Assembly (NCBI GenBank): GCA_964404745.1
Contig: CAYOLG010000013.1
Location: forward strand, 49,740 to 113,739
Direction: 5' to 3'
DNA: 64,000 bases
Source: Pelagisphaera sp964404745
GTDB taxonomy: Bacteria > Verrucomicrobiota > Verrucomicrobiia > Opitutales > Opitutaceae
Below the pieces are notes generated by a model. That model ran no database searches. It was not told the DNA's origin and saw nothing but the letters and a program-made list of their open reading frames with translations. The position numbers and the translations under genes were made by a program. How positions within the stretch are numbered: position 1 is the stretch's first letter; each line of letters opens with the position of its first letter. Positions 53,239 through 61,138 of this stretch are shown here, piece after piece.

Positions 53239-55368
53239 CTAAACAGTTACCTCAATCGATTGCCGAACGATTTGGCTAGTAGACAGATCACGGATTTCGG
53301 CGACCGCTGTAACACTGGCCGCATTTCTAGGCAGTTGATAGAGGCGATACTGGTCGACCAATAATTCCGGATTTCTAGTATCAGAAACGGAAATCAAATC
53401 CGTCTCTACCTGTTTTCCATTCACTGAGAGCCTTAGGAATTCGGCCAACGGTGTTTTCAAGTGTCCGTGGTTACTATTGCGATGGGCAACTCGGACCCGC
53501 AGGGCTACCCCTGTATTCGGAACTCCCGCCTCAAACTTATCCTCAGGTCGAATTGCCACGAGGGAAACCATAGGGCGGCCGATGTTCGGATTGTCCCACC
53601 AGCGCCAATCGAGCTCACGGTCCGTTATGAATTCAGTGATCTCCTCCGAAGGGCTGTGAATCCAGGTTTGATAATGAGTCCTGTAGTCATGTCGAACCGC
53701 CGCTACCCAGTTTTTCTCCAAAGCTTTAAGCCAGGCTTCCCATGTAGGCTCTGTACCCAAAAATAGCGTACGCATGCCTTCTGTCTGATCGCAAAACCAC
53801 CAGGGCTCAATACCGTGAGCATCCTGCAGAGCAATGTAGGGAATTTGCCCGCGCCAGCGATGAAGAAAAGGCTCGCTAGTAGCGAAGTCGATGTTCCCGA
53901 AATGGAAGGTGCTGATAGCCGAATAACCTGGCTTGTCCAGCGAGTCGTCGAGAAAGAGCCGGATAACGTCCTCGTGCACGCCAAATTGCCAATTGAGCTG
54001 GCCCTGAGCGGCATGCAGAGGCTTCAAGCGGCGTTCCTTAAACTCGCTCCAACTAACGGGTCCCGCTTTGGCCAGCGATGGCCCAATATCAGCCTCGGCC
54101 GGGGCCATGATGTCGGCGATATGACTGTAAGTACCCATGCCAGGAATACGGATGAGCGAGCCATACTCCTCATCAGCTAGAAAGAATTTAACCGGCACCC
54201 GATCCGCGGCCGCCAAGCGAGCAACCTCCTCTCGCCAGCCCGGCTTCGCGTTTTTGGCTCCCCAAAGATGAATGCCTAGCGCTTTGGCCAAAGCCACAGT
54301 CTCCAGGGGGCTTCCTTGGCCATGGGATTCGATTTGAACGGAGAAAACCTTCAGCCCGGCTGGGAGAGCCTTTTGTTTTTTACGGACTGGCCGTTTGATG
54401 GAGGAAAGTTGCCCTGCTCCAAGGACTGAAAGGCTCTCCAAGGCATAATAAGTGGCCATTGGATTGCTCTGCCAGCCTGGTCGATCGGCAAATCCGCCAT
54501 CGTAGTTGAATAGCGAATGCAAATAGCTGAGACACGCGCCTTGATCTGTAGCCTCAGATCCCAAGTGAGCCAGCGACCGAAGCGCCGCCCATGTGTAAGC
54601 AACATCATCGATATCGCCCATTTCTGGCTTTGGCTGGTGAGTGAACCCGCCATTGGGTAGCTGGCAGTCACGTATCCATCGAATCAGTGCGCTTTTTTTG
54701 TCAGTTTCGAGTCCAATGGTTTCCAGGGCATCCAGAGCAAACCAGGTATTCAGAATATTTCCGTCACCCCCATCGACAGCAGGTATCGTATTGTAGCTGC
54801 CATTTTCTCGGCGGCGAATCTGCATGAACTCCTCGAAAACCGGCGCTGGTTGAGGTAGACCGCACAATCGGCAGGAGTTAAAATGCCTAACTTCCGCTTC
54901 AAAGTGGGGGTTGCCGCCCGTTTCGTAGCGCTTGTTGTAACCGCGAGGCTTTTCCAAGGAAAGCAGCTTTTCTGCAAATGATGAGACATCCTCCCCTAAC
55001 CAAGCCAGAGCCTGAATCTGCTGGTAGTCGAATATGTAGCGACGCGAGGACCGTTTCCAAACATCATAAGGATGGTTCGCCCAAACGAAATCGATGAGGG
55101 ACGTTTTCTTTGGCGGTTCGATGCCCAAAGCCCGGTAGCAGCCAATCGCGTAGTATGCGGGAGTGAGATGGGCTTTCACTTGGCCGGGCCAGGCATAACC
55201 GCCATCAATTTTCCGGAGGCTTTCAAGATAGGTTGATATCGCTGCGACTGCCGATTCGATCGACGCATTTGCATGAAGCGGCTTGGGCGAGGCCGATACC
55301 AAACCCGAAGCTGCCAAAGCTTTAATCGCGTTCCGGCGACTCAATCTGGGGTTCAAGCTTGAAAACAT
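53239..55368 (-). CDS. Tat-exported prenyltransferase/squalene-cyclase-repeat protein with C-terminal PHP-like domain
   Basis: A 709-aa protein. Tat leader RLSRRNAIKALAASGLVSAS. Residues about 40-320 contain alpha/alpha-toroid repeats of the prenyltransferase/squalene oxidase type: KIDGGYAWPGQVKAHLTPAY, NGSYNTIPAVDGGDGN...NTWFALDALETIG, NGGFTHQPKPEMGDIDDVAY, YDGGFADRPGWQ. The second part, from about residue 335, reads IESHGQGSPLETVALAKALG and IPGMGTYSHIADI, weakly like a PHP-type phosphoesterase barrel, followed by a beta-rich end. No cyclase DXDD or transferase zinc site is evident. Function unknown. Divergent from a second Tat-leader gene, 139 bases away. Confidence 0.75.
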   Translation of the reverse strand: MFSSLNPRLSRRNAIKALAASGLVSASPKPLHANASIESAVAAISTYLESLRKIDGGYAWPGQVKAHLTPAYYAIGCYRALGIEPPKKTSLIDFVWANHPYDVWKRSSRRYIFDYQQIQALAWLGEDVSSFAEKLLSLEKPRGYNKRYETGGNPHFEAEVRHFNSCRLCGLPQPAPVFEEFMQIRRRENGSYNTIPAVDGGDGNILNTWFALDALETIGLETDKKSALIRWIRDCQLPNGGFTHQPKPEMGDIDDVAYTWAALRSLAHLGSEATDQGACLSYLHSLFNYDGGFADRPGWQSNPMATYYALESLSVLGAGQLSSIKRPVRKKQKALPAGLKVFSVQIESHGQGSPLETVALAKALGIHLWGAKNAKPGWREEVARLAAADRVPVKFFLADEEYGSLIRIPGMGTYSHIADIMAPAEADIGPSLAKAGPVSWSEFKERRLKPLHAAQGQLNWQFGVHEDVIRLFLDDSLDKPGYSAISTFHFGNIDFATSEPFLHRWRGQIPYIALQDAHGIEPWWFCDQTEGMRTLFLGTEPTWEAWLKALEKNWVAAVRHDYRTHYQTWIHSPSEEITEFITDRELDWRWWDNPNIGRPMVSLVAIRPEDKFEAGVPNTGVALRVRVAHRNSNHGHLKTPLAEFLRLSVNGKQVETDLISVSDTRNPELLVDQYRLYQLPRNAASVTAVAEIRDLSTSQIVRQSIEVTV

Positions 55369-55507
55369 GGGCCCACCGTAGGACCCGAAAGCGTTATCAC
55401 AAACGAATTGAAACTGAGAAGCTCAATTTATTCTCCGATTCTGCGAAGGGGAAAACCCTCCTTTCAGTTTGCTTCGGCAAGAAACTCACACTAGGACAAA
55501 GACTTCT

Positions 55508-56785
55508 ATGCTATCCCGCCGCGAATTCATTACCCTTTTGTCCACCGCTCTGACCGCCAGTTGCTCACCTCGTTCTGCCAACGGACGCCCGCCACGCATT
55601 CTGCTTTGCTCGGCTTGGCAAACAGTCAACATCGGCGATATCGCCCATACGCCCGGGTTTTTGACGCTGATGGAACGGTACCTTCCTGAGGTGGAAACCT
55701 ACTTGTGGCCCCGCGACATCGGCCAAGGTGTTGAGCAAAAACTGATAGATCGGTTTCCAAAGCTAAAACTGGTCACTTCCGAGTCCGAGCGCCAGCAAGC
55801 TTTCGAAGAATGCGACTTTTTCGTCCATGGATCATCCGCCTCTGTCAGCGCCATTTCCCAAATCAATCAATGGGTCGAAGAAACAGCGAAGGGTTTCGGC
55901 ATCTACGGGATCACTTTCGATGATCATCAATCTTGGATCCTAAAACCGGATACGCCGGAACAATTGCAGACCAAGATATCCATACTCAATCAGGCCGAGT
56001 TCGTCTTCTTCCGCGATTCCGAATCCATAGAGCTGGCCAAGTCTTTGGGCTGCCAAACCGAGGTGACCGGTTTCGCTCCCGATGCCGCTTTCGCCTGTGA
56101 TGTTCGGGACGACGCTAAAGCCGAAGCCTTCCTTGACGTGAACGATCTGCGCCCTCGCCAATTCCTCTGCTGTATCGCCAAGTATCGATACGCTCCCTAC
56201 TGGCTGATGAAAGAAAATTACCCCTTCGATCCCGGGAAACAGCAAGTAAACGAGCAATTCAAGGAACAGGACAACGCTCCGTTGCGACGGGCAGTGAAGC
56301 GGATAGTGAACGAGACCGATCTGAAGATTCTTCTCTGCCCGGAAGACATGTCAGAAATGGCGGTGAACAAGGAATTGATCTACGATTGGCTCACCCCCGC
56401 AGAAAAAGAGCGCGTCGTCTGGAAAGAAGACTACTGGCTGGTCGGAGAAGCCATCAGCGTCTATCGCCAAAGCGCCGGTCTATTCGGCAATCAAATGCAC
56501 TCCCCCATTATGTGCATCGGCCATGGCATTCCCGCTATCACTTGCCGCGTGGAGCAACAGACATCCAAGGGCATCATGTGGAGGGATATTGGCCTGGACG
56601 AATGGCTCTTCAATTTCGATCTGCCCGAAGACCGGGAGCGCATGCCAGACGCCGTCGTGGCAATGGCCAACGATCATGAAGGCTCCTTCCGCAAAGCCGC
56701 CGAGGCCAAAGCCTTCGTCGAGAGTCGCCAAAAAGAGACAATGGCTCATCTAGGAAGGGTTATACCGTACCCTAAAAAGAATTGA
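55508..56785 (+). CDS. Polysaccharide pyruvyl transferase family protein with Tat/lipoprotein leader
   Basis: A 425-aa protein of the PS_pyruv_trans family (GT-B-like fold, PF04230 type). Recognisable segments are SAWQTVNIGDIAHTPG near residue 40, CDFFVHGSSASVSAI, FGIYGITFDD, EFVFFRDSESIELAKSLG and APDAAFAC; the C-terminal block is NQMHSPIMCIGHGIPAITCR. The N-terminus MLSRREFITLLSTALTASC combines a twin-arginine motif with a possible lipobox, so it should be exported, unlike usual cytoplasmic pyruvyl transferases. ATG 55508 preferred over 55469. Probably co-transcribed with the isomerase gene 107 bases downstream. Confidence 0.82.
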   Translation: MLSRREFITLLSTALTASCSPRSANGRPPRILLCSAWQTVNIGDIAHTPGFLTLMERYLPEVETYLWPRDIGQGVEQKLIDRFPKLKLVTSESERQQAFEECDFFVHGSSASVSAISQINQWVEETAKGFGIYGITFDDHQSWILKPDTPEQLQTKISILNQAEFVFFRDSESIELAKSLGCQTEVTGFAPDAAFACDVRDDAKAEAFLDVNDLRPRQFLCCIAKYRYAPYWLMKENYPFDPGKQQVNEQFKEQDNAPLRRAVKRIVNETDLKILLCPEDMSEMAVNKELIYDWLTPAEKERVVWKEDYWLVGEAISVYRQSAGLFGNQMHSPIMCIGHGIPAITCRVEQQTSKGIMWRDIGLDEWLFNFDLPEDRERMPDAVVAMANDHEGSFRKAAEAKAFVESRQKETMAHLGRVIPYPKKN

Positions 56786-56892
56786 GTGAATGGCGGAGGC
56801 TGAAATAGGCTGCCACATGACGAGGCGGTAAACAATCGCCCGGAATCGAATCTTCGTAGCAGTTATACGACCCAATCAAATCGCGAAAAACT

Positions 56893-57714
56893 ATGATTAA
56901 ACTATCCTGCTGTCAATGGGGTCTCGATGAGGGTACGGGTCCGCTGCGGTACTGGCGCCGAGTTCGGCGAACCCGCATTCCAGAGACTCGGAGCCTACCA
57001 ACCTTAGCAAAACTCGGATTCAGGTCAGTCGACGTCTGCCCCACAATGCAAACGACGCCGACCGCCAAATCGGCCCTGGAAAATCTTGGTCTGGAAGTCT
57101 GCTGCCTTTCCCTATCGCATGAAGCCCCTCCGAACAGCTCATTCGATAGCGATGATGACGACGAGGTGGAGCCAGTGGAGAAACACACGCATCAAGCAAT
57201 CGAGCATGCCGCGAAGCTTGGGGCCGACTTCGCCTACCTCGTTCCACCGAAGCCCAAAAATCTGGATACGCTTCCAATCCTGTCCGAGAACTATCGCCAG
57301 ATCGCTGGATACGGACAAGGCAAAGGAATCAAGATAGCCATCGAGCATTTTCCTGGCACCGTTCTCCCGACGGTAAAGGCGACTCTCGAATTCATTGAGA
57401 AGTTGGATCACCCAAATCTCTATCTGCTTTTCGATATCGGCCATGCCCAAATGAGCGAGGAAAATCCAGCAGACGTGCTGCCGCTTGCTGGAGATCGGCT
57501 GGCCTACATCCATCTAGATGACAACGACGGAAAGAATGATCTTCATCTAGCCCTAACGGACGGGGTCCAAACCAAAGAAAGTCTTTCCACATTCTTTTCA
57601 GTGACGAGAGATATTGGATACACGGGTCCATTCAGCCTTGAGATGCACCCTGCGCTTGCCAACCCGCTTGACGCCATCCGGCGCAGCAAAGCCATCGCCG
57701 AAGACTGCTGGTAG
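56893..57714 (+). CDS. Sugar phosphate isomerase/epimerase (AP-endonuclease-2-like TIM barrel)
   Basis: A 273-aa TIM-barrel protein of the xylose-isomerase-like superfamily, such as hydroxypyruvate isomerase or sugar 3-epimerases. Metal-ligand regions are IKIAIEHFPGTVLPTV (Glu), LYLLFDIGHAQMSEENP (Asp/His), YIHLDDNDGKNDLH (His, Asp) and FSLEMHPAL (Glu). ATG 56893. No signal peptide. The N-terminal third contains a short Asp-rich insert (SFDSDDDDEVEPVEKHTHQ). Substrate unknown; its position after the pyruvyl transferase homologue gives no certain pathway. Confidence 0.86.
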   Translation: MIKLSCCQWGLDEGTGPLRYWRRVRRTRIPETRSLPTLAKLGFRSVDVCPTMQTTPTAKSALENLGLEVCCLSLSHEAPPNSSFDSDDDDEVEPVEKHTHQAIEHAAKLGADFAYLVPPKPKNLDTLPILSENYRQIAGYGQGKGIKIAIEHFPGTVLPTVKATLEFIEKLDHPNLYLLFDIGHAQMSEENPADVLPLAGDRLAYIHLDDNDGKNDLHLALTDGVQTKESLSTFFSVTRDIGYTGPFSLEMHPALANPLDAIRRSKAIAEDCW

Positions 57715-57759
57715 CGGACCAGCATTGAGCAGGGAATTCCTGCAACAATTATCTCTGAG

Positions 57760-57861
57760 GTAGCGGTCCATCTCGCGACTGCGCCACACCAGCACGGACG
57801 CGCAAGCCGAGCGACCATCCGATCCTCATTTTGTTGTGGTCGTTCGGAGATCGACCGCTAC
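57760..57861. repeat. REP/BIME-like element, family A
   Basis: GTAGCGGTC (57760-57768) and GACCGCTAC (57853-57861) are perfect 9-bp ends of a roughly 100-base element. The right unit GTTCGGAGATCGACCGCTAC corresponds to the core of the element at 31825-31889. It lies between the isomerase stop and the perR-like gene. Confidence 0.68.
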
Positions 57862-57986
57862 CTATTTTAGCTGCCACTTTTCCTGACCTGTAGATCGCTC
57901 GAGGATTGGAAACTCACGACGATCGCCAATTTTATTTCATACTAATTCTTGACTCAGTCCAGAATTGGGATATCCCTCCATTAATC

Positions 57987-58412
57987 ATGATTTCGCCAAA
58001 ATGCTGTCAGCCGGACATTTCCGAGGCCTTGAAAAACGCTGGGCTTCAAGTGACGGCTCAGCGGTTAGCGGTCTTTCGGGCCGTACAATCGTTCCCGCAT
58101 GCCATGGCGGACGAGATTTGCGACAATGTTCGCTTCGAGATTGGAGCCATCTCTCGGCAAGCGGTATATGACGCTCTGAAAGCGATGTTCGAGCATGGTC
58201 TTATTCGTCGCATTCAGCCAGCAGGATCGTCCGCCCGGTACGAAGTGCGGCTAGATAACCACCATCACCTCGTGTGCCGAGAATGTGGTTCCCTAGTGGA
58301 TACCGACTGCGCCAAAGGCAAGGCTCCTTGCCTCAGCGTTCGCGACAATCACGGCTACCTAATCGACGAAGCCGAAGTCATTTATTGGGGTACCTGCCCC
58401 GATTGCCAGTAA
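57987..58412 (+). CDS. Fur-family regulator, PerR-like
   Basis: A 141-aa metal-dependent repressor. Winged-helix region LQVTAQRLAVFRAVQSFPHA and GAISRQAVYDALKAMFEHGL, then LIRRIQPAGSSARYEVRLDN. Metal-sensing HHHLVCRECGSLVDTDC and structural zinc CRECG/CPDC pairs. ATG 57987 preferred; the 81 bases upstream in frame do not look like protein. The gene lies 66 bases before katG on the same strand, and PerR proteins repress catalase-peroxidase and are inactivated by peroxide oxidising the metal-site His. I therefore call it PerR-like rather than iron-sensing Fur, from context. Confidence 0.85.
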   Translation: MISPKCCQPDISEALKNAGLQVTAQRLAVFRAVQSFPHAMADEICDNVRFEIGAISRQAVYDALKAMFEHGLIRRIQPAGSSARYEVRLDNHHHLVCRECGSLVDTDCAKGKAPCLSVRDNHGYLIDEAEVIYWGTCPDCQ

Positions 58413-58478
58413 TCAAATCCAAAAAAACAACCTAACCGACCAAAACGAAATAAGTAGCTTAAGTAAGGATACATAAAA

Positions 58479-60674
58479 ATGTCTGAAGAATCAAAATGCC
58501 CGTTCCACCAGGCCGCCTCTGCCGGGGGTGGAACAACCAATCAGGACTGGTGGCCCAACCGCCTGAAAACCGAGCTGCTCAACCAGCACTCCTCAAAGTC
58601 TGACCCCATGGGGAGCGATTTTAACTATGCCGAGGAGTTTAGCGGTATCGACTACGAAGCCCTAAAACAAGACCTGGCAGCAGTGATGACCGACTCCCAA
58701 GACTGGTGGCCAGCCGACTTCGGCCACTACGGGCCGCTTTTCGTCCGCATGGCTTGGCACAGCGCGGGCACCTATCGCACCGGCGATGGCCGCGGCGGCG
58801 GCGGACGCGGACAACAGCGTTTCGCCCCGCTTAACAGCTGGCCCGACAACGTCAGCCTCGACAAGGCTCGCCGTCTGCTTTGGCCTATCAAGCAAAAGTA
58901 CGGTAAAAAGATTTCTTGGGCCGACCTGATGATTCTGGCCGGTAATGTCGCCCTGGAAACGATGGGCTTCAAAACTTTTGGTTTCGCTGGAGGCCGAGCC
59001 GACGTCTGGGAGCCCGATGAGGACGTTTACTGGGGAAGCGAGAAAGAGTGGCTGGCTACGAGCGAAAAGGAAAACAGCCGCTACGAAGGAGAACGCGATC
59101 TCGAAAATCCACTCGCTGCTGTTCAGATGGGATTGATCTACGTCAATCCGGAAGGTCCCGACGGAAACCCTGATCCCGTTGCCGCGGCCCACGACATCCG
59201 CGAAACCTTCGGTCGCATGGCTATGAACGACGAAGAAACCGTCGCTCTCATTGCCGGTGGACACACCTTCGGTAAAACGCATGGAGCCGGACCTGCCGAC
59301 AACGTTAAGGAGGATCCCGAAGCCGCTCCCCTGGAAGCGCAAGGTTTTGGCTGGGAAAGCAGCTATGGAAGCGGCAAGGGTGCGGACACCATCACCAGCG
59401 GTTTAGAAGTTACCTGGACGCAAAAGCCGACGGAGTGGACTAATCTATACTTCGAAAACCTCTTCAAGTACGAATGGGAGCTCACCAAGAGTCCTGCCGG
59501 AGCCAACCAGTGGGTCGCCAAGGGCGCGGAGGAAAGCATTCCCGATGCCTTCGATTCCGAGAAAAAACATCGTCCTACGATGCTCACTACGGACTTGTCG
59601 CTTCGCTTCGATCCCGCTTACGAGAAGATATCGCGCCGATTCTACGAAAATCCGGATGAGTTCGCCGACGCCTTTGCTCGGGCCTGGTTCAAGCTCACAC
59701 ATCGCGATATGGGACCGAAGTCCCGCTACCTAGGACCCGAGGTGCCGGACGAAGACCTCATCTGGCAGGACCCGCTTCCAGCATTAGATCATGAGTTAGT
59801 CGACGATAGCGATGTCGCCGCGCTGAAGAGCAAGATTGCCTCCACAGATCTCACGGTCTCGCAATTGGTTTCTACCGCCTGGGCCTCAGCATCCACCTTC
59901 CGCGGATCCGACAAGCGCGGGGGAGCGAATGGGGCTCGCATACGTTTGGCTCCTCAACGCGACTGGGAAGTAAACAAACCAACCCAATTGGCCCACGTGC
60001 TGGAAACCTTGGAGGCCGTGCAAAGCGAATTCGACGGTGCTCAAAGTGGCGGAAAGCGGGTTTCCCTGGCTGATCTAATCGTCCTGGGCGGATGCGTCGG
60101 GATCGAAGAGGCAGCCAAGGCAGCGGGCCATGACGTCACCGTACCGTTTACGCCGGGCCGGACCGACGCTACCGAGGATCAGACCGACGCCGAGTCCTTC
60201 GAGCCGCTCGAGCCGAAAGCCGACGGATTCCGCAACTACCTCGGAGCCCGCTTCAACATTCCTGCCGAGCATCTATTGGTCGACCGGGCTCAGCTTCTCA
60301 CGCTTACTCCTCCGGAAATGACAGCCCTGGTTGGCGGTATGCGGGTACTGGAGACAAACGTGGGCGATGAAAAGGCTGGCGTCTTGACCGATCGTCCGGG
60401 CCAGTTGACCAACGACTTCTTCGTCAACTTGCTCAGCATGGGTATCGAGTGGAAACAAGTATCGCCTTGCGGCAATGCCTTCGCCGCCGTAGATCGTAAA
60501 ACGGGCGAACCCAAATGGACTGGAACGCGGACCGATTTGGTGTTTGGCTCCAACTCCATCCTGCGAGCCGTAGCGGAAGTCTACGCGTGCACGGACTCGG
60601 AAGAGAAATTCGTATCCGATTTCGTAGCCGCCTGGACCAAGGTTATGAATCTCGACCGCTTCGATCTCGCCTAG
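58479..60674 (+). CDS. katG: Catalase-peroxidase KatG
   Basis: A 731-aa bifunctional haem catalase-peroxidase. Distal pocket VRMAWHSAGTYRTGDGRGGG with Trp93 and His94, Tyr221 in MGLIYVNPEGPDGNPDP, and Met247 in GRMAMNDEE: the Trp-Tyr-Met triple that forms the crosslinked adduct needed for catalase activity. Proximal haem ligand His262 in AGGHTFGKTHGAGP. The second, haem-less domain (from about 430) is complete, so length is full. It removes H2O2 in the cytoplasm. It follows the PerR-like gene in one transcription unit and is closed by a strong terminator. Confidence 0.97.
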   Translation: MSEESKCPFHQAASAGGGTTNQDWWPNRLKTELLNQHSSKSDPMGSDFNYAEEFSGIDYEALKQDLAAVMTDSQDWWPADFGHYGPLFVRMAWHSAGTYRTGDGRGGGGRGQQRFAPLNSWPDNVSLDKARRLLWPIKQKYGKKISWADLMILAGNVALETMGFKTFGFAGGRADVWEPDEDVYWGSEKEWLATSEKENSRYEGERDLENPLAAVQMGLIYVNPEGPDGNPDPVAAAHDIRETFGRMAMNDEETVALIAGGHTFGKTHGAGPADNVKEDPEAAPLEAQGFGWESSYGSGKGADTITSGLEVTWTQKPTEWTNLYFENLFKYEWELTKSPAGANQWVAKGAEESIPDAFDSEKKHRPTMLTTDLSLRFDPAYEKISRRFYENPDEFADAFARAWFKLTHRDMGPKSRYLGPEVPDEDLIWQDPLPALDHELVDDSDVAALKSKIASTDLTVSQLVSTAWASASTFRGSDKRGGANGARIRLAPQRDWEVNKPTQLAHVLETLEAVQSEFDGAQSGGKRVSLADLIVLGGCVGIEEAAKAAGHDVTVPFTPGRTDATEDQTDAESFEPLEPKADGFRNYLGARFNIPAEHLLVDRAQLLTLTPPEMTALVGGMRVLETNVGDEKAGVLTDRPGQLTNDFFVNLLSMGIEWKQVSPCGNAFAAVDRKTGEPKWTGTRTDLVFGSNSILRAVAEVYACTDSEEKFVSDFVAAWTKVMNLDRFDLA

Positions 60675-60704
60675 CGCAAAACTGGGTAAACATTTGATCT
60701 ATCC

Positions 60705-60745
60705 AGCCCCGGTTGTGGTTGAATAACTGCGACCGGGGCTTTTTA
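60705..60745 (+). terminator. Intrinsic terminator after katG
   Basis: AGCCCCGGT (60705-60713) and ACCGGGGCT (60732-60740) form a perfect 9-bp stem followed by TTTTTA. It lies 31 bases after the katG stop. Confidence 0.88.
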
Positions 60746-60780
60746 CGGCAAACTGGTTCGATTCATCAACTCCTTCAAAC

Positions 60781-60836
60781 GGAGGACCGCTTGTCTATTC
60801 ATAGCCTTGGCGAAGGCTGACGCCAGTCCTCCCTGC
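60781..60836. repeat. REP-like element, family B copy
   Basis: Ungapped match at 49 of 56 positions to 15158-15213, including the AGCCTTGGCGAAGGCT hairpin and CCTCCCTGC end. It lies in the 464-base gap between katG and sulP. Confidence 0.75.
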
Positions 60837-60875
60837 CTTGCTGATGCTAGAACCGAACCAGCACCTCTTATAATG

Positions 60876-60950
60876 GTAGGGCTGCTTGTCCACAAGCAGC
60901 CGCGTCGCAGAGCTAGTTTTTATCGGCTGACTGGGGACAGTCAGCCGTAC
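60876..60950. repeat. REP/BIME-like paired hairpins, family F
   Basis: GTAG (60876-60879) then a perfect 9-bp hairpin GCTGCTTGT-CC-ACAAGCAGC (60881-60900). A second perfect 9-bp hairpin follows, GGCTGACTG-GGGA-CAGTCAGCC (60925-60946), ending GTACC. Only 40 bases from the family B copy. Confidence 0.72.
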
Positions 60951-60969
60951 CAACATTCCTTGTTGGGTC

Positions 60970-61109
60970 TCGGGTAGAGCCCCCGATCCTCCGATGAATC
61001 CCCTTGCCAAGTCCTGATGAGCCTCTAAACCTTCGACCTTTTTGATTTTCCGGGCGACCGGAACCATCGGATTTCTAAACGATACCCCTCCGTTTGCGGA
61101 GGGTTTTTT
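60970..61109 (+). ncRNA. Candidate structured leader RNA with terminator ahead of sulP
   Basis: Four foldable parts occur in 140 bases. TCGGG/CCCGA (60970-60974 with 60982-60986); TCCGATG (60990-60996) pairing at a distance with CATCGGA (61065-61071); an inner CCGG-GCGA-CCGG hairpin with a GNRA loop (61050-61061); and a terminator CCCTCCG-TTTG-CGGAGGG with six T (61086-61109). The terminator ends 29 bases before the sulP ATG. It may be an attenuator or riboswitch for sulP, a small RNA, or a plain terminator beside chance pairings. No known riboswitch class was recognised. The opposite strand has an open 90-codon frame, which I do not consider a gene. Confidence 0.35.
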
Positions 61110-61138
61110 ATTTTAAAACTCAAGACTAGACCAATCGC

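Noticed and set aside
58662..59342. 226-codon minus-strand ORF opposite katG
   Set aside because: Antisense shadow of a highly conserved catalase-peroxidase.
61014..61020. CTGATGA, the hammerhead ribozyme core heptamer, in the sulP leader
   Set aside because: No GAAA partner with flanking complementary stems is present, and the following bases do not form stem II.
60795..61067. 90-codon minus-strand ORF across the sulP leader
   Set aside because: It runs through the REP-like hairpins and has no ribosome-binding site or recognisable domain; its first 40 residues look somewhat protein-like but cannot be supported.
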